Shown here: positions 24,636 to 33,099 of the stretch, one piece after another
Layout of the letters: each line of letters opens with the position of its first letter
Position numbering within the stretch: the first letter of the stretch is position 1
NCBI GenBank assembly: GCA_002327965.1
Contig: DCVB01000007.1
Location: 18,087 to 54,967 of the forward strand
Length of the DNA stretch: 36,881 bases
Direction: 5' to 3'
Source: Candidatus Aminicenantes bacterium UBA2199
GTDB taxonomy: Bacteria > Acidobacteriota > Aminicenantia > UBA2199
Made by a program: the position numbers and the translations under genes
Notes under the pieces: generated by a model
Told to the model about the DNA's origin: nothing
Database searches by the model: none
Seen by the model: the letters and a program-made list of their open reading frames with translations, nothing else

Positions 24636-26240
24636 ATGAAACTCAAATCGCCGCTGTTTTCACTTTGTCCGGGCCGGCGCCGGGACCGGCTGTTGCACGA
24701 AATCGCGACCCAGATCAATGGCGAACTGAATCTGGACAAGTTGTTGCTCCTAATCGTACAGCGCGTCCAGGCTATCCTGGGCTTCTCGTATTGCGCCATC
24801 CTGCTCAAGGAGGGCCGCGAGCTGGTGATCCGCGCCGTCACCGAGTACCCGGACGAGATCATCGGTAGGAAGATCCCCCTGGGTCAAGGCATCAGCGGCC
24901 GCTGCGCCCTGAGCCGCAAGGAGATGCTGGTCGCCGACCTCTCGCTCTGTGACCACTACATCCACCTTGGGGACAGCGTTTTCCGTTCGGAGCTCGACAT
25001 TCCGATCGTCTTTCATGACTCGCTGCTGGGCGTGCTCAACATCCAAAGCCGGCGCCGGAACGCGTTCAGCCAGCGTGACATCGAGTTTCTCAGGATGATG
25101 AGCTGTCAAATCGGCGTGGCGCTGCACAACTCCCTGACGCTGACCCAGATGCAACTGCTGCAGGATATCGGCCTGAAACTGGTCTCCATCGCCAAGCCGG
25201 ACGCGCTTTTCCCCCTGATCGTGGCCGACGCCAGGCAGCGCCTGCATTATGACTCCTGCGCCATCCTCGAGGTCCGCCACCGTCACCTGGAATTCAAGGC
25301 CTCCAGCGGCGAATTCCCCAAGGAGCTGATCGGCCTGAAGATCCCCCTGGGGCAGGGCATCACCGGCCGCTGCGCCCTGGAGCAGCGGGTGATCAACATC
25401 GGCGATGTCCGCCAGGATCCGGGTTACATCGCCTCGGGAATCTCGGACGTGCGCTCGGAAATCGCCTGCCCGGTCATCGCCAACGGCGAGCTGCTGGGCG
25501 TGCTGACCGTGGAAAGCTGCAGCGAGAACGCCTTCGGCGAGGACGACGTCCGCCTGTTGAACATCCTGTCCCTGCAGGTGGCCGTCGGCATGCGCAACGC
25601 CCGCATGTATGCCGAGATCGAAAATTTGGCGGTGACCGATCCGCTGACCGGCCTCTACAATCAGCGCTATTTCTATCAGCGCTTGGGAGCGGAGATCGCG
25701 CGCTCCCAGCGCTATGGTCACCCGCTGTCACTGGTCATGATCGACCTGGACGACTTCAAGAAGGTCAACGACTCTTGCGGCCATTTGTTCGGCGACCGCG
25801 TCCTGCGCGAGGCGGCCCGGGCGACCCGCGCCAATATCCGGCGCTACGACGAGACCATGGTGCTCAAGGGCGGCGAGATCGACATCGTATCGCGCTATGG
25901 CGGCGAGGAGTTCATCATCATCCAGCCCGACACCAACCTGGAAGGGGCGCTCGTTTGCGCCGAGCGCCTGCGGCGGATCGTGGCGGAGCAAGTCGGCCCG
26001 AATTCCGGGCTGCCGCACTGCTCCGGCGGCCCGGAGCGGCTGACCGCCAGCATCGGGGTGGCGGCATACCGCAGCGGCGAGGATATCGAGGCGCTGATCA
26101 AAAGGACCGACATGGCCATGTACCGGGCCAAGAAATCGGGCAAGAACCGAGTGGTCGCCGACAGCGATGCCGGAAAACCGGCGGCGGCCGCCGGCGCCCC
26201 GGCACGAAACGAAGAAAAAGAATCATCGAGGAGGATATAA
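24636..26240 (+). CDS. Diguanylate cyclase: GAF-GAF-GGDEF
   Basis: The product is 534 residues. Two GAF domains (~25-170 and ~185-330) each contain the near-identical phrase IPLGQGI(S/T)GRCAL, so they look duplicated. The cyclase domain (~335-510) starts at AVTDPLTGLYNQRYF and has active motif RYGGEEF. About ten extra residues (YDETMVLKGGEID) precede the motif, and the RxxD inhibitory site that normally lies five residues before it is absent, so product inhibition may be lost. It makes c-di-GMP from two GTP when the GAF ligand is bound. AGGAGGAG precedes the start. Its stop codon overlaps the next ATG by one base (TAATG). Confidence 0.95.
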   Translation: MKLKSPLFSLCPGRRRDRLLHEIATQINGELNLDKLLLLIVQRVQAILGFSYCAILLKEGRELVIRAVTEYPDEIIGRKIPLGQGISGRCALSRKEMLVADLSLCDHYIHLGDSVFRSELDIPIVFHDSLLGVLNIQSRRRNAFSQRDIEFLRMMSCQIGVALHNSLTLTQMQLLQDIGLKLVSIAKPDALFPLIVADARQRLHYDSCAILEVRHRHLEFKASSGEFPKELIGLKIPLGQGITGRCALEQRVINIGDVRQDPGYIASGISDVRSEIACPVIANGELLGVLTVESCSENAFGEDDVRLLNILSLQVAVGMRNARMYAEIENLAVTDPLTGLYNQRYFYQRLGAEIARSQRYGHPLSLVMIDLDDFKKVNDSCGHLFGDRVLREAARATRANIRRYDETMVLKGGEIDIVSRYGGEEFIIIQPDTNLEGALVCAERLRRIVAEQVGPNSGLPHCSGGPERLTASIGVAAYRSGEDIEALIKRTDMAMYRAKKSGKNRVVADSDAGKPAAAAGAPARNEEKESSRRI

Positions 26241-26701
26241 TGGCTTTGATCGTTTGCAGTGAATGTTCGGGAAACCGGTCCGATACGGCGTCCTGGTGCC
26301 CCCATTGCGGCCTGGGCATGAGCCAGGTATTGGATGAATTGCGGCGCTCCTGCGCCGACGCGGCCGCTGCGCCGAACCCGGGAGAAGCGGCAATGCCGGG
26401 GGTGGAAAAGCGGCGCCATCCGCGCATCGAGCACCGCACCTTTGTCCGCGTCGACGGCCAGACGGCCATGCTGTTCAATATTTCCCGCAGCGGCCTGAAG
26501 CTGTCGTCGCCGTTTCAGCCGCGGCCGGGGCGGGTGGACGTCGAACTGGAAGCCGGGGAATACTCCTTTGCCCTGCAGGGGTCCGTGCGCTGGGTGAGCA
26601 ACCGGCGCTCCTTCTCCAACCTGGTCGATTTCGGGGTGGAGATTTCCGATCCCCCAAACGGCTATCTTGATTTCGTCGGGCAACTCACGCCAGAGCGCTG
26701 A
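26240..26701 (+). CDS. Zinc ribbon-PilZ protein
   Basis: The product is 153 residues. The N-terminal zinc ribbon is CSECSGN...CPHCG (Cys 6, 9, 20, 23). The PilZ domain from ~55 onward has RRHPR (RxxxR) and NISRSG (NxSxxG), so c-di-GMP binding should be intact. The zinc ribbon could mediate contact with protein or nucleic acid. It is the last gene of the operon, translated from an ATG that overlaps the cyclase stop, with GAGGAGG 6 nt upstream. A convergent gene follows after 26 nt without an obvious terminator hairpin. Confidence 0.88.
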   Translation: MALIVCSECSGNRSDTASWCPHCGLGMSQVLDELRRSCADAAAAPNPGEAAMPGVEKRRHPRIEHRTFVRVDGQTAMLFNISRSGLKLSSPFQPRPGRVDVELEAGEYSFALQGSVRWVSNRRSFSNLVDFGVEISDPPNGYLDFVGQLTPER

Positions 26702-26727
26702 AGCCGCTTCTTATCCCGCGTGAGCGG

Positions 26728-27771
26728 TCAACCGGCGAAGCGGGCGCGGACTTCGCGCAGCTCCGGCAGTTTCGCCAGGAAAATGTCGAACAGGCGCGGA
26801 TCGAAATGCCCGCCCCGGCCTTCCCTCATGATCGCCAGCGCCTGTTCTTCGCTGAAGGCCTTGCGATAGACGCGGTCGGTGACCAGGGCGTCGTAGACGT
26901 CACAAATGGCGACGATACGCGCCGCTTCCGGGATGGATTCGCCGGTCAGGCCGTCCGGGTAGCCTCTGCCGTCCCACTTTTCGTGGTGGTGCAGGGCGAT
27001 CTCCCCAGCCAGGTCCAAGAGCGGGATGCCCGATCCCTCCAGGATGCGGAAGCCGATGCGGGAGTGCTCCTGGATCTGGGCGAATTCCCCGGGCGTCAGC
27101 TTGCCGGCCTTGCGCAGGATGGCGTCGGCGACGCCGATCTTGCCGATGTCGTGCATCGGGGCGGCCAGGCGCATCTCGTCCACCGCGCCCGCGTCCCAGC
27201 CAACGGCGCGAGCCAGCAGGGCGGCGTATTCGCCCATGCGGCGGATATGGTCGCCGGTTTCCTCGTCGCGATAGCCGGAAGCGCTCATCAGGCGCAGGAT
27301 GACCTGCTCCTGGGCGGAGCGGATCTCGGCCGTGCGCTCAAGCACCTCTTCCTCCAGGCGCTCCTCGTAGCGGTCGCGCTCCAGCTCGAGCTCGCGGCGG
27401 CGCAGGGCGTTGCTGATGTTGATGAACATCTCGTTGGCTTCGAACGGCTTGACGATGTAGCCGAAGGCGCCCAGCTCCAGCGCGCGCACGGCGGTGGCGT
27501 GGTCGTCGACGGCGGTGAGCATGATGAAGGCGATGCCGGGGTGCTCCTGCTTGGCCGCTGTGAGCAGCTCGATGCCCGACATGCCGGGCATGGTGATGTC
27601 GCTGATGACCAGGTCGAATTCCTCGCTCCGCAGCGCCGCGATGGCTTCGGCGCCGCTGCCGCAGGCGCGGTTGTCGTAGCCCCTGGCCGTGAGCAGTTGC
27701 GCGACCAGGCGGGACAGGCTGTTCTCGTCATCGACGACCAGTATGCGGGCGGGCTTCTTGTCTGTCGTCAT
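26728..27771 (-). CDS. Response regulator with HD-GYP phosphodiesterase domain (RpfG-like)
   Basis: The product is 347 residues. The receiver (~8-122) has D58 in VISDITMPGMSG. A coiled helix (~128-165) leads to a canonical HD-GYP domain (~165-340): DHIRRMGEYAALLA, PMHDIGKIGV, EHSRIGFRIL, ALHHHEKWDGRGYPDGL and GHFDPRLF. All expected metal ligands and the HDIGK lysine are present, unlike the paralogue at 21650. It should hydrolyse c-di-GMP when activated. GGAGGAG precedes the ATG at 27771; the frame is open to 27804. It faces the c-di-GMP operon convergently. No adjacent kinase is paired with it, so it is an orphan regulator. Confidence 0.95.
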   Translation of the reverse strand: MTTDKKPARILVVDDENSLSRLVAQLLTARGYDNRACGSGAEAIAALRSEEFDLVISDITMPGMSGIELLTAAKQEHPGIAFIMLTAVDDHATAVRALELGAFGYIVKPFEANEMFINISNALRRRELELERDRYEERLEEEVLERTAEIRSAQEQVILRLMSASGYRDEETGDHIRRMGEYAALLARAVGWDAGAVDEMRLAAPMHDIGKIGVADAILRKAGKLTPGEFAQIQEHSRIGFRILEGSGIPLLDLAGEIALHHHEKWDGRGYPDGLTGESIPEAARIVAICDVYDALVTDRVYRKAFSEEQALAIMREGRGGHFDPRLFDIFLAKLPELREVRARFAG

Positions 27772-27881
27772 CGCTCCTCCGTGCGGTCGCGCCTCCAGCG
27801 GCATTCCCGGATGGTATTGCCGCCGCCATTATAACGTATGTTGAAAACAATAACATCCGAGGTGGCCGTGTTGGTACGCGG

Positions 27882-27910
27882 TTGACATTGACGGGGATTT
27901 TTTCCACAAT
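27882..27910 (+). promoter_or_regulatory. Promoter giving a probably leaderless transcript
   Basis: TTGACA (27882-27887, 6/6), 17-nt spacer, CACAAT (27905-27910, 4/6). The expected start coincides with the ATG at 27917, which has no Shine-Dalgarno site, so the mRNA may be leaderless. Confidence 0.4.
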
Positions 27911-27916
27911 CCGCGC

Positions 27917-29005
27917 ATGAAAAGAATATTCGCCATTGTTTTATTTGCGTTTGCCCTGCCGGGCGGTTTCCTTTCACCGGTGGCGCAAGCGGAAAGCAAG
28001 GTTGGGATCGCCTTGACGGCGGAGCAGGCGGAGCGCCTGGCGGCGCTGCCGCTGGAGTGCCTGCAGCGGGAATTCCCCAACAAGCCGGGCGAGACGCTGG
28101 CGGCGCCCGCCGACATCGGCTCGCCGCGCGGGCTGCACCCGGCCTTCTACGGCTGCTTCGACTGGCACTCGTCGGTCCATGGCCACTGGCTGCTGGTGCG
28201 GCTGCTGAAGACCTTTCCCGGCCTGCGGGTGGAAAAGGAGATCCGCGGGCAGCTGGCCGCGAACATCACCGCCGCCCACATCCTCGACGAGGTGCGCTAC
28301 TTCCGCCGGGCCGAAGAGACGTCGTTCGAGCGCACCTACGGCTGGGCCTGGCTGCTGATGCTGGCCGCGGAACTGCATGCCTGGGACGACCCGCTGGCGC
28401 GCGAGCTGGAAGGCAACCTGCGGCCGCTCACCGACTTGGTCGTCGGGCGCTGGCTGGAGTTCCTGCCCAAGCTCGTCTACCCGGTGCGCGTCGGCGAGCA
28501 TGCCAACACCGCCTTTGCCATGGCCTTCGCCTGGGATTACGCCGTCGCTGCCGGCGACGGGAAATTGAAAAGCCTCCTGGAAAAGCGGGCGCGGGATTTC
28601 TACCTGGACGACCGCGGCTGCCCGCTGGAGTGGGAGCCAAGCGGCTATGATTTCCTGTCGCCCTGCCTGGAAGAGGCCGACCTGATGCGCCGCGTGCTGC
28701 CGGCGAAGGAGTTCGCCGCCTGGCTGAAAAAATTCCTGCCGCAGTTGTCCGCCAGGCGCTTCGCGCTGGCGCCGGGGATCGTCTCCGACCGCCGGGACGG
28801 CAAGCTGGTCCACCTCGACGGCCTCAACTTCAGCCGCGCCTGGTGCCTGTACGGCATCGCGGCGCTCGAGGGCTACGGCCACCTGCGGACGGTCGCCGAC
28901 GCCCACATGCGCCATTCGCTGCCCGCGGTCGCCGGCGATTCCTATGAAGGCGGCCACTGGCTGGCAACGTTCGCGCTGTACGCTCTGGCCGCCAGGGGGG
29001 AATGA
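27917..29005 (+). CDS. DUF2891 family secreted protein
   Basis: The product is 362 residues. The signal peptide is residues 1-25 (hydrophobic IFAIVLFAFALPGGFL, cleavage near AQA). The mature protein carries the family's phrase HPAFYGCFDWHSSVHGHWLLVRLL, split here as HPAFYGCFDWHSSVH plus GHWLLVRLL at ~75-97, and is helical throughout with repeated Trp/His, in keeping with an (alpha/alpha) barrel of the glycoside-hydrolase kind. Later conserved-looking motifs are ERTYGWAWLL and DSYEGGHWLATFALYAL. No enzymatic activity of the family is known to me. The start has no ribosome site and coincides with the predicted transcript start. It stands alone, 99 nt before the lipoprotein gene. Confidence 0.9.
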   Translation: MKRIFAIVLFAFALPGGFLSPVAQAESKVGIALTAEQAERLAALPLECLQREFPNKPGETLAAPADIGSPRGLHPAFYGCFDWHSSVHGHWLLVRLLKTFPGLRVEKEIRGQLAANITAAHILDEVRYFRRAEETSFERTYGWAWLLMLAAELHAWDDPLARELEGNLRPLTDLVVGRWLEFLPKLVYPVRVGEHANTAFAMAFAWDYAVAAGDGKLKSLLEKRARDFYLDDRGCPLEWEPSGYDFLSPCLEEADLMRRVLPAKEFAAWLKKFLPQLSARRFALAPGIVSDRRDGKLVHLDGLNFSRAWCLYGIAALEGYGHLRTVADAHMRHSLPAVAGDSYEGGHWLATFALYALAARGE

Positions 29006-29104
29006 AGCAGGCGGCGTCTTGACATCACATTTTCCCCTATTGCGTTTTCGCTTGCAGAAGATGGATAATCATGGCGCATGATTACCTAGGGGAGGGAAAC
29101 CCGC

Positions 29105-30640
29105 ATGAGAAAATGGGGGCTATTTTTCATCCTGTCCACAGTTCTTTTGGGCACTTGCGCCTGCAGCCGCGACCTCGTCCCCGACTCGGTCCTGGAGGGG
29201 CTGCACAAGCCGGTGATCACCGGGATCAGCCCGGCAGTCGCACGGTCCAGCGGCGCCGGTTTCTTTCTCAACGTCGCCACCGAATACCAGGAAGACGATT
29301 CCTATGTCCTCTACATTGATGATCGCCGGATCGGCCAGGATGTTCCGGGATACTGGCGAACCGCCCTGGGATGGATGCTGAGCAAAGAGCTGGTCAGCGA
29401 GATGCTGGGGTCCCAGGAAAGCGCCTCCCTCAACGTGCGCGTCACCAGCATCCCCCAGGCATACGATATTTCAGACCACTTTAGTGAGTATGCCGAATAT
29501 GTGTCCGATCCCGTCAAGCTGGAGATAAGCCAGGGCGAGACGAAGTTTTCCGTCCCCCGCCGGCTGTTCCCGGAATGGGCGCACTCGCAAGAGCCGCTCC
29601 TTCGCTGCGACGCCCGCGGGCACGTTTATTTGGCCTGGCTGGAGCTGCTGAACGGCGTTTATCAGGCTTTCTTCTCCTTTTCCGCTGATGGCGGGGAAAC
29701 ATGGTCGCAGGTGCTGAACATATCGCGCTCGGGCGAGTCGGTCTCCGAACTGGACCTGGCCGTCGACGGCGCCGGCCATTTTTATTTGGCCTGGATGGTC
29801 TACCGCAGCGAGGGGTCGAGCGCCTATTTCTGCCGCTCGCTCGACAACGGCGCCACCTGGCACCTGCCGCAGCGCCTGAACGGGGAAAACGAAGCGGGGG
29901 CCAACCCGGCCCTCGACGTCGACGAGCGTGGCTTCGTCTCGGTCGCCTGGCGCGTCGAGGAGGGCCAGGAAACAAACGCCCTGCGCCTGAGCCGGTCGGT
30001 CGATCTAGGCGCTTCCTGGGAAACTCGTGTCCTTGCTGTCCCCGAAGGGTATTCTTGGGGGGACCCCGTGCTGGGCTCACGGGAGGACGGCCTCCGTTTC
30101 CTTGCCTACGGCGGTCAGTTCGGCGGCGAGCATGGTTTCTACTTCTTCTCGTCGAGCGACGCCGGGGCGAATTGGCGCGCGCAGCAGTTCCGGACAGGCG
30201 ACTATCGCTCTCCGTTCGAAAAATTCTCTGCCGCCCGCCTCAATTCCCAGAGCCAAGTGTTTTTCTCCTGGGGCGCCAGTTCCACGACCGGCCACAGCAG
30301 TTTCTATGGCAATTATCTCATGCGCCGCGAAGCGTCGGGCACTTGGAGCACCGTCCAGGCTCTGCACGATATTTGCTCCACCGTGAACGAGAAGACGGCG
30401 CTTTCGGTTCGACCCGACGGCGTCGACGTGGTGCTGACCCAGAAAGGCGGCCTGTTCCTGCTGCGCTCCCCCGACGATGCGCGCAACTGGTCGGCCCCCG
30501 AGTTCATTCCCGGGGCCGACGGCCTGCTGATCGCGACCTCGCCCGATACGGTCCGCCTCCCGTCGGGAAAGACCCTCATGGCTTTCATTAAAAAAGAAAC
30601 TCCCATGGACGGCGGCCTCTACCTGGCCGGCTTCGATTGA
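29105..30640 (+). CDS. BNR/Asp-box repeat lipoprotein (sialidase-fold beta-propeller)
   Basis: The product is 511 residues. The signal sequence ends in a lipobox-like LLGTC with Cys18 (the next cysteine, Cys20, is possible), so the protein is probably lipid-anchored. After a ~130-residue N-terminal region, five Asp-box motifs (S-x-D-x-G-x-T/S-W) recur about every 50-100 residues: SADGGETW, SLDNGATW, SVDLGASW, SSDAGANW and SPDDARNW. This indicates a six-bladed sialidase-type propeller. The arginine triad of true sialidases cannot be assigned, so substrate binding rather than catalysis is as likely. GGGAGGG precedes the ATG. A weak promoter-like TTGCGT-18-GATAAT lies at ~29041-29070. Confidence 0.88.
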   Translation: MRKWGLFFILSTVLLGTCACSRDLVPDSVLEGLHKPVITGISPAVARSSGAGFFLNVATEYQEDDSYVLYIDDRRIGQDVPGYWRTALGWMLSKELVSEMLGSQESASLNVRVTSIPQAYDISDHFSEYAEYVSDPVKLEISQGETKFSVPRRLFPEWAHSQEPLLRCDARGHVYLAWLELLNGVYQAFFSFSADGGETWSQVLNISRSGESVSELDLAVDGAGHFYLAWMVYRSEGSSAYFCRSLDNGATWHLPQRLNGENEAGANPALDVDERGFVSVAWRVEEGQETNALRLSRSVDLGASWETRVLAVPEGYSWGDPVLGSREDGLRFLAYGGQFGGEHGFYFFSSSDAGANWRAQQFRTGDYRSPFEKFSAARLNSQSQVFFSWGASSTTGHSSFYGNYLMRREASGTWSTVQALHDICSTVNEKTALSVRPDGVDVVLTQKGGLFLLRSPDDARNWSAPEFIPGADGLLIATSPDTVRLPSGKTLMAFIKKETPMDGGLYLAGFD

Positions 30641-30643
30641 GTT

Positions 30644-30850
30644 TTACCTGATCAGCCGCTTTTTCATGCGCCGCACGCCGAGAAAGAACGCGGCGACGCA
30701 GAGCAACAGGATGACCGCGAAGTTGAGGATCAGCCCGCGCGGGTACTCGCCGTTGAAGACGGCGCGGGCGACGGCCACGGCAAGGGACAGATCGATCTCT
30801 TGTTCTTTTGCCTGAATCATGACGAAGTGCGAGTGGCCGTAATCGGAATT
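30644..30850 (-). pseudogene. 3' remnant of a membrane-protein gene, perhaps an ABC-2 type permease
   Basis: On the minus strand the frame reads NSDYGHSHFVMIQAKEQEID, then a soluble helix, one membrane helix (LILNFAVILLLCVAAFFLGV) and a basic end RRMKKRLIR, then TAA at 30646-30644. Coding-like sequence starts abruptly at ~30850, exactly where the composite repeat begins; an in-frame stop lies inside the repeat. The internal ATG at 30820 would give 58 residues but has no ribosome site. The tail looks like the C terminus of an ABC-type permease. I read it as a gene truncated by the repeat or by rearrangement at it. It could instead be a 58-residue membrane peptide. Confidence 0.55.
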
Positions 30851-31168
30851 GGTTTGCGGTAGACGGTTGACGGTTGACGGTCAGAAAACTTCAATACGAA
30901 GGCTTAAATCCCAAATCCCAAATTCCAAATCCCTCAAGAAAAAGTGTTAGTGATAGTGATAGTGTTAGTGAAGAAAATGAAATTCAGTGTAGAAATATTC
31001 TCCTAAAGGGGATGCAGATCTGTGCTCCAAATTCTTATTTCCAAAACGAAAGCTCCTTGTAATAGCATTTTCTTTGTTTTGGTAATTGGAATTTGGAGCT
31101 TGGTATTTGTTTGGAATTTGGTGCTTGGTGCTTGGAATTTAATTCTTCACATGTCACGCGTCACGAAT
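30851..31168 (+). repeat. Composite heptamer-repeat element, copy B (forward)
   Basis: In order: ggtttgcggtagacgg heptamers (30851-30881), cagaaaact...aatacgaag (30882-30901), aaatccc/aaattcc heptamers (30906-30933), a gtgtta/gtgata hexamer array (30944-30970), a spacer, a conserved core (31037-31082, containing aaagctccttg), then ttggaat/ttggtgc heptamers (31086-31140) and a reversed cgtgacg module (31146-31168). It matches the reverse complement of 35091-35320 module by module, except for the hexamers and spacer. No gene is visible. Confidence 0.8.
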
Positions 31169-31236
31169 ATCGATCTTTAGTTCCTGCCGCCCCGCCCCGC
31201 CTTGCATTCGCCGGCACGCAATGCTACCATGAACCC

Positions 31237-33090
31237 ATGTACCATGACATCGAAAGGGAGCCGGTGTCGTTCTTCTTGCGCGAGGCCTGCCGGAAGAAAC
31301 TTTCCGGCCACTTGTTCGTCAATGCCAGGGATTTCCAGATCACCCTGAACTTCCTCGACGGCAAGCTGGCCAACGGCATGAGCACGCGCTTTGAAGAAAG
31401 GCTCATCGTCATCCTGCGCGAGATGGGCACTATCAGCGAAGAGCAATTCAACTTTCTCAGCGGCATGCACCAGTTCTCCGACGACCAGGTGGCGGGGATC
31501 CTCATCGACCAGAATTTCGCCAAGAAAAAGGATATCTATTACGCCCGCATCTACCAGCTGCGGCGCATCGCCATCTCCACCTTCGCCCTGCAGAGCGGGG
31601 TTTGGATCTTCACCGCCGGCGAGCCCGACCCGCCCCTGCGCGAGGTGTTCGAGATCCCGCTGGAGGCCATACTGACCGAGGGGGCCCGGGCGGTCGACCA
31701 TGTTTCCGTCTATGCGAAGCGCTGGCGGTCGGCCGTGCCGCTGTTGTTCAACGAGATCCCCATGGCCAGCGAAATCTATTTCACCGATGCCGAGCGGGAG
31801 TTCTTCACGGCGCTGCAAGGCCTGGGGCCGCTGAAATGCCGCGAGCTCATCGCCCGGCTGGACATGACCCCGCTTGAATTCTGGCGCAGCATGCTGGCCT
31901 TCCATTTGCTGGGCATCATCGAGTTCGAGAAAGGCGAGGAGGAAGAAGAGGAAGATAAGGCGGAAGAGAAGGCGAAAGAGAAGGCGGAAAGGAAAGCGGC
32001 AATGGAAAGGAAACAAAAATCCAGCGTTTCCGCCGAGATCGCCGCCATGCTGGATCTCTACCAAAAACTGCAGCATGCCGAGCCCGGCGACCCCGGTCCG
32101 CTGGAGTTGCCGGCGCCGCTGGACGCCGCCCGTGTCCGCAGGGTCACGGCGGAGCTCCTGGACCGTTTCGCTCCCGAGCGCTTCGGCACGACCGCCGCCC
32201 CGGGGATCAGGAGGATCGCGGGCGAAGTCTGCCGGCGCCTGCGGACCCTGGCGGCATGGCCGCAGGACGGGCCCGAACTTCCCGGCGAGGCGGAATGGCG
32301 CCGATCGGCGATCGAGGAGGAAGAATCCGGGGCCGAGTTCGAGCTGACCCCCGAGTTTGCCATCGACGCGGAGCCGGCAGCGGAAAGGGAGATCATCCTG
32401 GATGTCCCGCTCCCCGGTCCGGTGATCGAGCTGGACGCGCCCGGCGCGGAGCCGGAGGCGTTCGCCGACACCCCGGTCCCGGAACCGCGCATCGTCATGG
32501 ACGAGCCGCTTCCCGAGCCGGAGATCATATACGAGCTCCAGGAGGCGCAGGAAGTGCCGGCAGCGCCTGCGCGGCAAGAAGTGGAATGGATCGTCGAGCC
32601 CGACATCGCCGAAGCCCCGGATGCGGAACCGGAGCAGCCGCAGCCCCCGGCGGTGGAACCGCTGCCGCTGCGCATGGCCGATCCCGATCACGAAAAAGCG
32701 TGGGACCTGATGCTGAAGAGCAAGAAACTCTACGAGAAGCATGACTATGCCGCCGCGGTGCCGTTGCTCAAGAAGGCCATCAAGCTGGAGCCGCGCCAGG
32801 GCGATTTTTATCACTTGCTGGGCTTGTGCCAGAGCGAGGCCGAGCTCACGAAGAACGAGGCCGAGATCAACCTGAAGAAGGCCATCGAGCTCAAGTCGTG
32901 GAGCGCCGACCCGGTCTATGCCCTGGGCGTGCTGTATCGCCATCAGGGCCGGATGAACCTGGCCGAGCGCTGTTTCCAGCGGGTGAAGGAAATCGCCTAC
33001 GAACACACCGGCGCCAGCCGGGCCCTGGTCGACCTGCGCCGGCGCAAATCGCCGGGGAAGCCTTCCGCTCCGAAAAAAAAGCGTTTCTAG
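31237..33090 (+). CDS. DUF4388 - degenerate J-like domain - TPR protein
   Basis: The product is 617 residues and cytoplasmic. The N-terminal DUF4388/PATAN-like domain (~5-230) has SFFLREACRKKLSGHLFV and ITLNFLDGKLANG, with a winged-helix-like end. A Glu/Lys-rich helix (~232-265) follows. Residues ~268-345 follow the layout of a DnaJ domain (LYQKLQHAEPGDPGPLELP...AARVRRVTAELLDRFAPERFG), but the essential HPD is replaced by APE, so Hsp70 stimulation should be lost. A long Pro/Glu-rich linker (~350-480) leads to C-terminal TPRs (~488-600). Related architectures with a functional J domain occur in delta-proteobacteria, from memory. The ATG at 31237 lacks a clear ribosome site; the frame is open upstream into repeat DNA. 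Confidence 0.85.
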   Translation: MYHDIEREPVSFFLREACRKKLSGHLFVNARDFQITLNFLDGKLANGMSTRFEERLIVILREMGTISEEQFNFLSGMHQFSDDQVAGILIDQNFAKKKDIYYARIYQLRRIAISTFALQSGVWIFTAGEPDPPLREVFEIPLEAILTEGARAVDHVSVYAKRWRSAVPLLFNEIPMASEIYFTDAEREFFTALQGLGPLKCRELIARLDMTPLEFWRSMLAFHLLGIIEFEKGEEEEEEDKAEEKAKEKAERKAAMERKQKSSVSAEIAAMLDLYQKLQHAEPGDPGPLELPAPLDAARVRRVTAELLDRFAPERFGTTAAPGIRRIAGEVCRRLRTLAAWPQDGPELPGEAEWRRSAIEEEESGAEFELTPEFAIDAEPAAEREIILDVPLPGPVIELDAPGAEPEAFADTPVPEPRIVMDEPLPEPEIIYELQEAQEVPAAPARQEVEWIVEPDIAEAPDAEPEQPQPPAVEPLPLRMADPDHEKAWDLMLKSKKLYEKHDYAAAVPLLKKAIKLEPRQGDFYHLLGLCQSEAELTKNEAEINLKKAIELKSWSADPVYALGVLYRHQGRMNLAERCFQRVKEIAYEHTGASRALVDLRRRKSPGKPSAPKKKRF

Positions 33091-33099
33091 CGGCGGCCG

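Noticed and set aside
30851..31168. Insertion sequence or integron attC site
   Set aside because: No transposase or integrase frame in any copy, no clear target-site duplication, and no attC core sites; the element remains of unknown class.
31177..33006. 609-codon minus-strand ORF opposite the DUF4388-TPR gene
   Set aside because: Antisense shadow; low-complexity FLFRLLFRL and HQ-rich stretches mirror the Glu/Lys helix of the real protein.
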